This document shows positions 37,862 to 46,778 of a stretch of DNA of 64,000 bases, in pieces. The notes below the pieces were generated by a model. It saw nothing but the letters and a program-made list of their open reading frames with translations. It did no database searches and had not been told where the DNA came from. This DNA comes from Aurantiochytrium sp. KH105 (Eukaryota; Sar; Bigyra; Thraustochytrida; Thraustochytriidae). Position 1 is the first letter of the stretch, and every line of letters starts with the position of its first letter. Made by a program: the position numbers and the translations under genes. The stretch spans positions 124,001 to 188,000 of the forward strand of contig BGKB01000008.1 in the NCBI GenBank assembly GCA_003116975.1, written 5' to 3'.

Positions 37862-38236
37862 CTGCCTTCCTTGCACCTTCTTGTCCAATGCCTCGAACAC
37901 GCCCTTTTGCGACGTCGACTACCTCGTGCACCGCAAGTCTTCTTTACTCGCGACGAAGACCTATTCTCTCGCCCGGGCCACGTCTGGGCTCCTCTGACAG
38001 CGCTGACGTTGGTGCTGGCCACCAAGCTCAACTCGGTCGAAGGTACGCAGCTAGACCCTTCGGTTGCAACGGTCTCTTTTACTCTAAGGTTCGAGGTTCT
38101 CCTCGCACTGCAGCTTGCGGAACCCCAAATTGATCAACGGCTCTTTTTGCGCGACGACCATGCGAGTGTGCGTGCGTATGAGCGCTGGTGCGAGTCTATG
38201 AATGTGTCTACGGGGCGTGCCAGGCGAGGTGCCTGA
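37862..38236 (+). CDS. Possible exon of an unidentified spliced gene
   Basis: The frame from 37862 to the stop at 38236 has coding-like codon choice, particularly from VFFTRDEDLFSRPGHVWAP through LFLRDDHASVRAYERWCES. There is no usable ATG: an in-frame TAG at 37859-37861 precedes it and could itself provide the AG of a splice acceptor. An upstream exon, perhaps with an ATG near 37722 or 37812, would have to be joined. The candidate would be divergent to the roadblock gene and just upstream of the coiled-coil gene. No family is recognised, and it may instead be chance openness. Confidence 0.28.
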   Translation: MPSLHLLVQCLEHALLRRRLPRAPQVFFTRDEDLFSRPGHVWAPLTALTLVLATKLNSVEGTQLDPSVATVSFTLRFEVLLALQLAEPQIDQRLFLRDDHASVRAYERWCESMNVSTGRARRGA

Positions 38237-38470
38237 GACACGCGTGACAGGCTTGCTGCGCGGCCCTGCGAAGGTAAGGGGAGAAGTGATCAAACATTGC
38301 ACAAACGGCCTTTTCTCTAAAAACAAAAACAAGTTTATGTAAAAGTAGGCGAAGCAGCGCATAAAGCGAGTGATCTCTACATACAGTGCGCTCAGCATTT
38401 CGCTGGCAAACACAACCCGAAATCTCTTTTGCATGCGCGCGTGAACGTGAGGAGAAGAGTAACACCCTCG

Positions 38471-39415
38471 ATGAAGAAGCGACGAGACATCATGCAAGCG
38501 CTGCAGGAGGACTCGAGGATCAGCTCGCTGGAGGGAAACCTGCGACGACTGACCTCTGAAGTCGAGGCGTATCGTCGATTTTCAGAACGAACCTGCGCTC
38601 AGTCCGGGAGCAAAAATCATCAAGAGGACTTGCAGAAGCTTGTCTTGGATGAACAAGAACGTGTAGCTCGACTTCGTGATGAGCTTGCAAAAGCACACGA
38701 GGCCTTTGCTCGCGAGAGAAAAGAAGAGGCAAACTCCCGCGCTGCAGAGGTCAGCGCATTGCGGGAAGAAGTGCAGCGTCTGCAATTCCCAAGGGATCAA
38801 GACCCGGCCTTGACCTCTAGAGAATTTTCAGGGCCTGCGACTGAAGCAAATGCCACCCGTCGAAAGCAGCTCGAGACGGACATGCGCTTGGAGCAGCTCG
38901 CACGCAAGGATCTCGAACGACGCCTTGAGAGGGCAGCGCGGCGCGCCGAGCGTGCCGAGTCAGAGGTGAAGGAGCTTCGAGAGCAGCTTCAGAATCTTCA
39001 GCGGGAACAACGGGTCAAAGACGCACAGCTTGACGCTGTTCGCGGCGACTTGCAAGACCTGTTGCTATCACATCCTAGTTATGACGACGACAGAAGTCGC
39101 CGCGTGGATCAGACGCACGCTCGTAATTTTTTGCTCGGCGGCGGTCCTGCGGCTCACGCTGCTCTCCCTTCCACTCCTTCTTCTTCCACTGGTGCCCGCG
39201 CTGGTGCTAGTGGTGCTGCTTCTTTTGAGTCCAAAAACGAGGACCTTGCCGCGCTGGAGGGAAAGGGTGACGACTCCGAAAACGAGGAGGACTTTCAGGA
39301 CGTGCTTGCCGCAGAAATGGAGTCCATGCGAGTCTCGTATGAAGAAAAGATGGCCGTACTTCAACAGCGGCTCGAGGACGCCCAGCGAGAGCTCAAGAGC
39401 GCAAGACTAGGCTAG
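38471..39415 (+). CDS. Coiled-coil protein of unknown function
   Basis: From the first in-frame ATG the protein has 314 residues and is dominated by heptad-rich helix. Long coiled coils cover about residues 15-110 and 130-215 (for example LRDELAKAHEAFARERKEEA and ERRLERAARRAERAESEVKE). An Ala/Ser/Gly-rich linker follows at ~240-270, then an acidic patch (GDDSENEEDF), and a final coil at ~290-312. It has no signal peptide or enzyme motif. The TTC9-like gene starts only 72 bases after its stop, an unusually tight spacing here. Its position among flagellar genes suggests a centrosomal or axonemal scaffold, but nothing in the sequence proves this. Similarity to myosin/golgin coils would be compositional. 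Confidence 0.7.
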   Translation: MKKRRDIMQALQEDSRISSLEGNLRRLTSEVEAYRRFSERTCAQSGSKNHQEDLQKLVLDEQERVARLRDELAKAHEAFARERKEEANSRAAEVSALREEVQRLQFPRDQDPALTSREFSGPATEANATRRKQLETDMRLEQLARKDLERRLERAARRAERAESEVKELREQLQNLQREQRVKDAQLDAVRGDLQDLLLSHPSYDDDRSRRVDQTHARNFLLGGGPAAHAALPSTPSSSTGARAGASGAASFESKNEDLAALEGKGDDSENEEDFQDVLAAEMESMRVSYEEKMAVLQQRLEDAQRELKSARLG

Positions 39416-39487
39416 GCGCACTTCGCCCTCGCCAGCGCAACAAACAAACAAACAAACCTTTTATCTCCAAATCTCTTCCGTCGAAGC

Positions 39488-40111
39488 ATGGCCGAGACCG
39501 TCACCGCGGAGGCCAGCAATGCTGGGGTAAGCGCGGGCGCCAGCGCGGAAGCCGGCGCAGGCGGCCTGCCCTCAACCGTCGCGGCCAAGATTGAGGCTGC
39601 GACGGCGCTCAAGAATGAGGGAAATGCGCTCCTCCAGAGCGGCGAGCTTCGCAAAGCTGCACGCAAGTACCGCACGGTGTTCCTGTATGTAAACGGCCTC
39701 GTTGGCTGCGAGGACGAGGTGGCCAAATTCACGCCGAAAGAGGACATTCTTGCGAGCGGTGAGGAGGAAGAAGTAAAGTCACTCAAAGTAGCCACCTACA
39801 CCAACTTGGCCCTTGCCTACCTGAAGCTGGACGAAGCGGGAAAAGCTGTCGACGTGGCGAATCGTGCGCTGCAAATTGATGCTTCGAACATCAAAGCGCT
39901 TGTCCGTAAGGGTCAAGCGTTCACAAAGCTCAAAGATTTTGACAAAGCAAAGGCTGCATTGCTGGATGCTGCCAAGCGAGATCCAGAGAATCGTGCTGTT
40001 CGAGCCGAGCTCGCGGGATGGAAAAAAGCATACAAAACATGGAGCGATGCTCAACACGAAGAGCAAAAGCGTCTTTTTGGAGGTGCTCTCTCCAGCTCGG
40101 CAACCAAATAA
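39488..40111 (+). CDS. TTC9-like tetratricopeptide repeat protein
   Basis: ATG-started, 207 residues. After an Ala/Gly-rich leader (~1-35), TPR 1 reads ALKNEGNALLQSGELRKAAR followed by KYRTVFLYVNGL, the latter characteristic of the TTC9/FKBP-type TPR arrangement with a long inter-helix insert. TPR 2 is ATYTNLALAYLKLDEAGKAV and TPR 3 is IKALVRKGQAFTKLKDFDKA. The C-terminal helix WKKAYKTWSDAQHEEQKRLF matches the usual extension after three TPRs. Such proteins are cytosolic adaptors, often binding Hsp90-type C-termini, though the clamp residues cannot be fully judged here. It follows the coiled-coil gene by 72 bases on the same strand. Confidence 0.82.
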   Translation: MAETVTAEASNAGVSAGASAEAGAGGLPSTVAAKIEAATALKNEGNALLQSGELRKAARKYRTVFLYVNGLVGCEDEVAKFTPKEDILASGEEEEVKSLKVATYTNLALAYLKLDEAGKAVDVANRALQIDASNIKALVRKGQAFTKLKDFDKAKAALLDAAKRDPENRAVRAELAGWKKAYKTWSDAQHEEQKRLFGGALSSSATK

Positions 40112-40644
40112 ATTTCGGGATCACATACACGTACGCAGTTCGGAGTCTTGACTTTTCTCCTTTGCCTTCTTTTACATTGTTTCACTTCCTTATTTCTCTT
40201 TCCCAGCACCTCGCCACCGCGAAACTTCATTTGCTAGACCTCTCGAGTGAGCGATGTTTTAAAGGTGTACCCTTGCTTCTCACATGAGTTTTTTTTTTGG
40301 AAACTTTGCAGAAATGAAGAGTTAAGGTTTTCAGCAAAATATGAAGTATTACAAAGAGAGGGCCTAGGCCTAAGCCTGGACCTGGGCCTTAAAAAATGTG
40401 GGCCTAAACATATGGGCCTTTTAAAAATAGACTTTATGTTGAAGAGGTCCTCCTCCTGAGAAAGCAATCCCGCCACAGAGAGTGTGTAACGTGCATAAAT
40501 GATATTAGAATTGAAAATCTGCGCTCACAATAACAATGGTAAAACGGATGGAAAGTAGCGTAGGGAAATGAGCTGGCTTTACAATCGTTGCTCCTCAATC
40601 TCCAGAGTGCGAGCTCAGCGTATTCAAATTTTCAAAACTTGTAC
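40112..40644. other. Convergent intergenic region with AGGCCT-type repeats
   Basis: 3' flanks of the TTC9-like and WDR60 genes. A cluster of GGCCT motifs lies at 40361-40420, including GGCCTAGGCC at 40361-40370. No gene seen. Confidence 0.5.
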
Positions 40645-43600
40645 TCAAAGACTCTCAAAGATATCTCGTAGACGCTTCAAATCAAAAAAACTCGACAGAG
40701 TTGCGCCTTTGCCTTTCTTTCCTTCTTGCTGCTGCTCTTGGAATCGGTGGTTCTCACGATTGGCATCACGGAGAGTCGATGACATCCCAATGAATGGTTG
40801 CGAAATGCGATCATCCACCTCTGCAAACGAAAGATGAGATCCCCCGAAAACGAAAATGTCAGGACTCAGGCCTGTGTTGAAAGCTCCACTGCCTCGCATC
40901 ATTGTCGTGGCATCAGGAGCGGTCCTAGCCACCAAGGGACCCGAGGTCTGCGTTGCAAGATCCCATACATGAAAGAGAGCCTCTTCGTCTAAAACGAAAA
41001 AGCTGCTCGCGCAGCGACGTGACCATGCGATTGCGCGAACGGCAGCGTAACCAGATCCACGTGAGGTACTTTGTTTAGTCGCTGATTTCCATACTTTGAT
41101 AGGCGACGCACGCTCGATATGAAACAGCGCGATAGCGCCAGAAGAAAAGCCGGCAAGGAAAAAAGGGCTCAAAAAGGGATTAAACGCGAGGGCCGTGACT
41201 CCATCCCCGGACGATTCCGCAAGCGCATCTGAATACGGGAAGGAAAAGGAAGGGCTCAAGCTTGAGGAGAATTCTCGAGGTACAAACCTGAGTCCCGAAC
41301 GCGAGACGTGACGGATGCGCCCGTCTGAGCTTCCCACAACAATACGATCTGCGTTCCCGGGTTGAAAGGCAGCGACTGTTGCGCGGCCAATGACGAGACG
41401 ATCAGGAGCAATTCCGTGTCCTAGCGTGTCGATCATCGCCATGTGGTGTAGCCGGAGCTCTCCACAGAGAGCTCCAAGATCTGCATTCTGTCTCTGATTT
41501 GCGCCTTCGACATCGCTTGTAAATTGCGGCTTGTTGGGATCACTCATGGTCTCATCCTTAGACTTGTCGTCAAGATCCCAGGCCAGTAGTGTGCTTTTAT
41601 GAAGAATGGACCAGATATGGATTCGCCCATCGAGATCGAGAGACGCGACCTGGAACCCAATCTGTGACACTGACGTTGGCGCCGAGGAAACAAGGCTGAT
41701 ATCGCAAATTGGCGCCAAGTGGGTGCGAGCCAGAGCAGTTTCACCCGCTGTAGAGTACGAAGGCGGAAGAAGGCTCTTGAAAGATTGTTTTGAAGAAGCC
41801 TGCAGGTCGCTTGGTTCAAGGCCACGCAAGTCCCACGCAAAGAGTGTGCCATCTTCCATGCCGGCGAGCGCCACCACCGCAGAACCTGGACTGAGAAGTC
41901 CGCAAGTTGCCGCGCCAACGCATGCCATGAAAAATTGAGGCGAGCTTGCGGAAAGCCGAAGATCCCATAAACAAAGAATAGAGCTTTTCGCAATGCGCCG
42001 CGCCTCAATCTTGTTTCCACTCTTTGTCTCCTCAAGGACGTCTTCGAGAGAGCATTGTCCATGCACTGACAAGAACACCTTGTGCAGCGACGAGGACGCA
42101 GTAATGCTCACCACCTTTCGACTTGCCATGGCAAGACCAGGCATGCGGGTACCCAGACGATGATAATCGCGAAAAATTTCCTTGGAAAGCGCGCCTGTGG
42201 CTCTGCTCCTATCAAGGTGAAATTTTTTCATCCAAGAGGTTGCCACATTCTCCTCCAGCGTGGCGACACACATGAGCTCCATCTTTCGCAAGATTGCAGC
42301 CTCGATCTCAATATCAACGGCATGCTTGGCACGCAGATTGGCATCATGTTCGTCCGTGTCCCGCTCCAAAGGTCCAATGCAGTCTTCTCGACCACGATAC
42401 AAACTCCGACGCTCTTCATCATTTTTTCCCGAGATATTTGCAACCCGCCGAGACGATTCTTCCTCGACAGCATGAGAAACTCCGTCTTGATCAATTGCAA
42501 CGGTGCACCTGATGATGTCGTCGGTCTGCGTGTCGACTTCCCGGTTGTCTTCGTTCGTCTGCGCGAAAGCCTGCCGTTTGTTTCCACCAGCAGCCACGCT
42601 ACGCATGTAAAATTCCCACGCGGGAAGAGAGTGCATCTCAAAATGATCAAAGCGGACACTGCGAAACGTGACACGAGAGCGAATATCTGCACCTCGGCCA
42701 CCAGCATTACTCATCCTGATGCCAACCTCGGATCCACCGTGGTCCAGCGTTTGTAGGTCATCGCGGTCATCTTTGCGACTAGATGTGCGCAGCATTGGCT
42801 TTCGTATCTCCCTTTTGAAGGCTCCTCGCTTTGTGCGCATTTCGGGCTGAGACTCGGGATTCCCGTCGTCTTTGGAACTGAGCCTTCGTATCTGTGGTGC
42901 AAAAGGATTTATCTTCTTTTTAACCGGAGCCTTCGGAGACTTGGCTGGGGGCATTGATGCTGAAAATCGCGTGATGTCTTTGGATTCCAGACGAGCAGGA
43001 GGGTGGTCATCAAAGTCATCATCGTAGTCTTCGAAGTCGTCGTCGTACTCGATATCTTCATCTTTCTTGACAGACTTGCCTTGCTCTCCTGTCCCATCAA
43101 GTTCATGCACTTGATCAGAATTGGCTTTTTCGTTAAAGTTCGTATCTTGCTTTGTTTCGTCTCCCTGCATGCCTCCGTGCTGAAAATCGTCATCAGCTCC
43201 AAAGTTAATTGCCTCAACAGCAAGACTTGACTTCTTTTTCTTTTTCACGATTCGCTTTGGCATGGCCAATTGGTTAACCACGGTCTCGTCGCGAGGACCA
43301 TCGCTTGCGTCGTCTGTGTCTTTGGGCGCTGAGTTCGATGCTGGCCTGACGTCATGGTCACTTCGTTCGAACCCGGAGCGACGTCTTTCGCGATTGTGAC
43401 TTCCCATTGCAAGGGGCGACATTGAGGATGAGGAAGACGAAGTTCCGACAGAGAAATCGATCGGCATCTTCTTCTTCTTCTTGATGCTCTTCTTGTTCGG
43501 CTGAAGCGTCTCCGTCGAATTCAAACATGTCTCTGAAGTCAATCCGGATGACCGCCTGGGAAGAGCTTGCGAGTTGAGCGTTCCGCCATCGTGCCGCCTT

Positions 43601-43764
43601 TGCCTTTCAGGCATTCCTGTCTTCGACTCAGCTGCAACAGACGACGAAGACGAGGAGGGTTTTGCGGATAGCTTTGTTGACAAGCTCTTTCGTTTTGAAG
43701 AAGTGGACTTTTTCTTGGTTCGCACTGGGCCCTTGCTCACTGGTGCCTGTGACAAGGAGGACAT
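40645..43764 (-). CDS. DYNC2I1: WDR60/DYNC2I1-like dynein-2 intermediate chain
   Basis: ATG-started, 1,039 residues. The N-terminal third is disordered and basic/acidic, with Lys-rich patches (KKSIKKKKKMP, KRIVKKKKKSS) and the acidic run EYDDDFEDYDDDFDD. At ~370-410 the segment RFDHFEMHSLPAWEFYMRS followed by AFAQTNEDNREVDTQTDDI matches the conserved WDR60 core. The C-terminal half (~560-1000) is a WD40 propeller with blades such as SILCLWDLRLS, GTLFAWDLRG and GRIHIWSILHK. WDR60 is the dynein-2 intermediate chain for retrograde intraflagellar transport and pairs with WDR34 through roadblock and LC8. A roadblock gene lies ~3 kb away in this window. WDR34 is less likely because of the long N-terminus and the conserved core. 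Confidence 0.85.
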   Translation of the reverse strand: MSSLSQAPVSKGPVRTKKKSTSSKRKSLSTKLSAKPSSSSSSVAAESKTGMPERQRRHDGGTLNSQALPRRSSGLTSETCLNSTETLQPNKKSIKKKKKMPIDFSVGTSSSSSSMSPLAMGSHNRERRRSGFERSDHDVRPASNSAPKDTDDASDGPRDETVVNQLAMPKRIVKKKKKSSLAVEAINFGADDDFQHGGMQGDETKQDTNFNEKANSDQVHELDGTGEQGKSVKKDEDIEYDDDFEDYDDDFDDHPPARLESKDITRFSASMPPAKSPKAPVKKKINPFAPQIRRLSSKDDGNPESQPEMRTKRGAFKREIRKPMLRTSSRKDDRDDLQTLDHGGSEVGIRMSNAGGRGADIRSRVTFRSVRFDHFEMHSLPAWEFYMRSVAAGGNKRQAFAQTNEDNREVDTQTDDIIRCTVAIDQDGVSHAVEEESSRRVANISGKNDEERRSLYRGREDCIGPLERDTDEHDANLRAKHAVDIEIEAAILRKMELMCVATLEENVATSWMKKFHLDRSRATGALSKEIFRDYHRLGTRMPGLAMASRKVVSITASSSLHKVFLSVHGQCSLEDVLEETKSGNKIEARRIAKSSILCLWDLRLSASSPQFFMACVGAATCGLLSPGSAVVALAGMEDGTLFAWDLRGLEPSDLQASSKQSFKSLLPPSYSTAGETALARTHLAPICDISLVSSAPTSVSQIGFQVASLDLDGRIHIWSILHKSTLLAWDLDDKSKDETMSDPNKPQFTSDVEGANQRQNADLGALCGELRLHHMAMIDTLGHGIAPDRLVIGRATVAAFQPGNADRIVVGSSDGRIRHVSRSGLRFVPREFSSSLSPSFSFPYSDALAESSGDGVTALAFNPFLSPFFLAGFSSGAIALFHIERASPIKVWKSATKQSTSRGSGYAAVRAIAWSRRCASSFFVLDEEALFHVWDLATQTSGPLVARTAPDATTMMRGSGAFNTGLSPDIFVFGGSHLSFAEVDDRISQPFIGMSSTLRDANRENHRFQEQQQEGKKGKGATLSSFFDLKRLRDIFESL

Positions 43765-44223
43765 GCTGCCTCCAAGCTCGCGCAGTTGCCGTTCGTGGTT
43801 TGTGTCTGCGAATATGAGTCGACAGCTCTGAATCCAAACACTTTCCCGCTACGCTTTGCCGTGCCGTCTCGACCCTGCGCGTCTCGGCCAAACGACCTGT
43901 GCTTTTGTTGATCGAAGCCCATCTTCGTGGACGGATTATGCCGTTGGGCAACCCAAAATCCGAGTCAAGTTCAGGCGTGGAAGATGGGTTGCGCAACTTT
44001 TATTTTTTTACCTCTCGTACCTCTCTCTCTTCGTTTGTAGGTTCTTCATTCCAATTTTCCTTGCTAAGGTGTCTCCGGGTCCAGACAGGCCTACACTGCA
44101 AAAAGTTGATTGTGCTTACTGTTAATCTCAACCAATAGCACGTCGGGACTTCAAACCCCTATTTTTCAAGTAGCGAACCTTTGTAACTTTCAACTTAAGC
44201 TTCTAAAAAAGAAAAGAAAAAGT
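43765..44223. other. Upstream region of the WDR60 gene
   Basis: Promoter and leader of the minus-strand WDR60 gene and the 3' flank of SGNH protein 1. It has several pyrimidine-rich tracts around 44000-44060. No gene seen. Confidence 0.5.
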
Positions 44224-45897
44224 CTATTGCTGTAAAGCTGAGGATGCAAAAACACTATACAATTTGACTTTGCTGCTTCCGTTATCATTTTTCGCGCACA
44301 CGGAAACAAATTTTGCGCAGTCATTGTGCCCCAACTTGGAAAAGTCATGATCGATAAATCGCTCCACGCCAATGGAGACTTGATCATGCCAACGAAGTTT
44401 CAGCTTCTCGACGCCGCCCAAGGTGACAAAGGTATCCTTTGTGGCGGCGCATCTTTCGAGTAACTTGACAAGTGCTGTACCAACATTGTTGTACGAGTGA
44501 AAAAGCTCAAGCGACAAGAGCGAAACGCGCGAGCTGAAGCCTAGCTCTACTGTCACGCACGAGCCGCTCTTCACTGTCATTGCGGTTTTTGGTTTGCCCT
44601 CCATGTCAGTGTCGAAAGACCAGCCAGGTGCGCCGTTTCGAGGCTCCGCACCCACGACATGCTTATCAAAGCTTTCCTGTGTATCAAGCGTGACGCGCGT
44701 GATATCCTCGCTACGCATTGCATCGTCTAGCTTTAGTGTCATGGTGAGAGGATCAGGAAGATCGGAGAGGTCCTGATTATCTGCTTCCCGATATCGTTGC
44801 ACTATATGTTGAGATTGAGTGTGCTCCAGCATTCGGTCAAAGGCAGACGCAACAATCGAAGCAGTAATATTCTGTCCGTATCGGGTCGGGTGAACAAAGT
44901 CGCAAAAGTAGCATTCAGTCCTGAACTCTTGCTCCAAGGGCAAGCCACCGGCACCGAGAGCACGCATGACATCGATCTGGGGAATATCATAATATTGAAG
45001 CACTTCCAGGTGATCCGCGCTTGCATCAGATCGGTAGGGCGCACGTAATTTCCCAGCTTCGGATTGTCCCTTCCAGGCTCGTGTGGACGCCTCGACCCAT
45101 AGGAGCGCAAGATGCGGGAACTTTCCTCGCAAGAGGCGGATGGTTGCCTCGGTCCAAAACTGCAACATGTTGGAGCGAACGCCCAATCCCTTGCCAAAAC
45201 TTTTCAAATGATATGCGCTTGCTACGTCATTGACAGAGGCTTCCATGATCACGATGTCAGCCGATGCAAGAGCTTTCTGCGTATCTGCACGTCGCATCGT
45301 CTGGAAGTGATGGTCAGTTCCGCGATTGCTCATTGCATAATTGATGACAGAGTGCTGGCCATTGCACGGATATCGCGCGTTGAGAATGTACTCCAGTCGA
45401 GGGAGCCATGCTTCAGACTCGCCAAGTGGTTTGTCCGGATCATTGGAACGAATTCTGCAGTTTCCGTTTGAGATGGACCCACCAAAGACGAGTATGGTGA
45501 TGCATTGTCTCGATTGTATTTTTTCCAAAACTGGCAAGAAGCGTGATTCGTCTCCATTGTTGGTAATGCTCCTCAGGCACATGCCGTCTGTAATGCTTTC
45601 TGGTGAGAACCTGCAGTTTGGTTTTCGTGTTTCTAGGTCGATGGGGAAAAGCTCAGGAGCGAAGCAGCTTTGCTTGATCTCACGAGTGCTCGAAACGATA
45701 GCCGGCGATACTATTTCTTCACGCGACGACGAGGCTGACGGGTACGAAATCATAGTGTCCGCGTGAGCTTTCGATTGGGGAAGAACAAAATCAACAAAGC
45801 CAGGAGAGTTGATCGCTGTTAGCGACGCGATCACCAGACCGAGGACCAGGAAGATCATCAGCTTGGCCTTTATAGCCAACCTAGCGATGACGTCCAT
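44224..45897 (-). CDS. SGNH/GDSL-hydrolase-like membrane-anchored protein 1
   Basis: ATG-started, 557 residues. A hydrophobic helix at ~12-30 is a signal anchor or uncleaved signal peptide. The SGNH core is recognisable: block I VFGGSIS with nucleophile-position Ser141, a block II-like NRGTDHH, block III EASVNDV (N223, D224), and block V FCDFVHPTRYGQN (D333, H336). Known SGNH proteins are lumenal or secreted esterases/acetyltransferases, often acting on cell-wall sugars; the substrate here is unknown. Residues ~390-557 form a separate beta-rich region (VTVELGFSSRVSLLSLELF) that may be a lectin-like or jelly-roll module. It is a tandem paralog of the next gene, same strand, ~880 bases apart. 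Confidence 0.78.
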   Translation of the reverse strand: MDVIARLAIKAKLMIFLVLGLVIASLTAINSPGFVDFVLPQSKAHADTMISYPSASSSREEIVSPAIVSSTREIKQSCFAPELFPIDLETRKPNCRFSPESITDGMCLRSITNNGDESRFLPVLEKIQSRQCITILVFGGSISNGNCRIRSNDPDKPLGESEAWLPRLEYILNARYPCNGQHSVINYAMSNRGTDHHFQTMRRADTQKALASADIVIMEASVNDVASAYHLKSFGKGLGVRSNMLQFWTEATIRLLRGKFPHLALLWVEASTRAWKGQSEAGKLRAPYRSDASADHLEVLQYYDIPQIDVMRALGAGGLPLEQEFRTECYFCDFVHPTRYGQNITASIVASAFDRMLEHTQSQHIVQRYREADNQDLSDLPDPLTMTLKLDDAMRSEDITRVTLDTQESFDKHVVGAEPRNGAPGWSFDTDMEGKPKTAMTVKSGSCVTVELGFSSRVSLLSLELFHSYNNVGTALVKLLERCAATKDTFVTLGGVEKLKLRWHDQVSIGVERFIDHDFSKLGHNDCAKFVSVCAKNDNGSSKVKLYSVFASSALQQ

Positions 45898-46778
45898 TCT
45901 TCAGGCCCGTGGGTTCAATCAAGCCAATGATGAATGCTTTCGTAACCGACGCAAGAAAAGAGTGAATCAGCGATGCGTCGCTAGGCCTTGACACGGCTTC
46001 ACGTAGGTCTCCACGCCTCTTGGCCTGGAGAAATGCAGGACTGAATCTCACGCCCTTTGTACAAGTAAAGGTCTTCTTAATCGGCAAATGGTGCTCGCAA
46101 CTGTACTGCAAATGAAGAGCGCCGATTGCCAATGTATAAAGCTTTCTGGATTTGCACAGCAACTTCTGATTTTTTTTCTCTGGAAAAATAAGTAGTAAAA
46201 AGATAGGCCGTGCCGTTGGACCAACTGGCATCCTGACTGCTGCGGCCAGGCTGATGGTCCGCGTGAAACGTTGCCTTTCTCACAGTCGGTGGGCCAATGA
46301 TCGTTGGACCTCCTCTCTCATCGTTGTACATCTGTGGTATCAGGTGACATAAGGGTTCATAGCGCGTAGAATACCGTTGGGATACTGACAGTGAGTGTGA
46401 ATTTCCAAGTTTGACAGACAGTGAAAGCGTGGACGTCCTCACAGCTAAATTGAACATTGGACATCTGTGGGGACTCTTGTTACCGGACGTTGAACATCTG
46501 TGGTACCCAGGTGATGTGAAGCTTTTCCGGTAGGCGTTACGAGGGAGAAGGGGAGGGGTCCGATTCTAGGAGGTAGTCACTCGCGGGGAACGGACCCCCC
46601 ACGAATGCATCTGGCTTTACAGGGAAGACTGACGCGTGCACAGTGTCGACGTTGCGAAACGGGGGTGTCAATCGCCTAGAGACCGGAAGGAAGCGCTTGC
46701 CTTTGACGCTTGCGTGAATGGGTAAACGGCGAAGATGATCTTGCTCTTGGGCTGACAATTGTAAGCGAATTCGGCGTT
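45898..46778. other. Intergenic region between SGNH paralogs 1 and 2
   Basis: Promoter of paralog 1 and 3' flank of paralog 2. It carries three copies of ACATCTGTGG at 46328, 46461 and 46494. The first and third are extended by a further similar segment (GTA then CAGGTGA). A CTAGGCCTTG motif is at 45981-45990. No gene seen. Confidence 0.5.
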
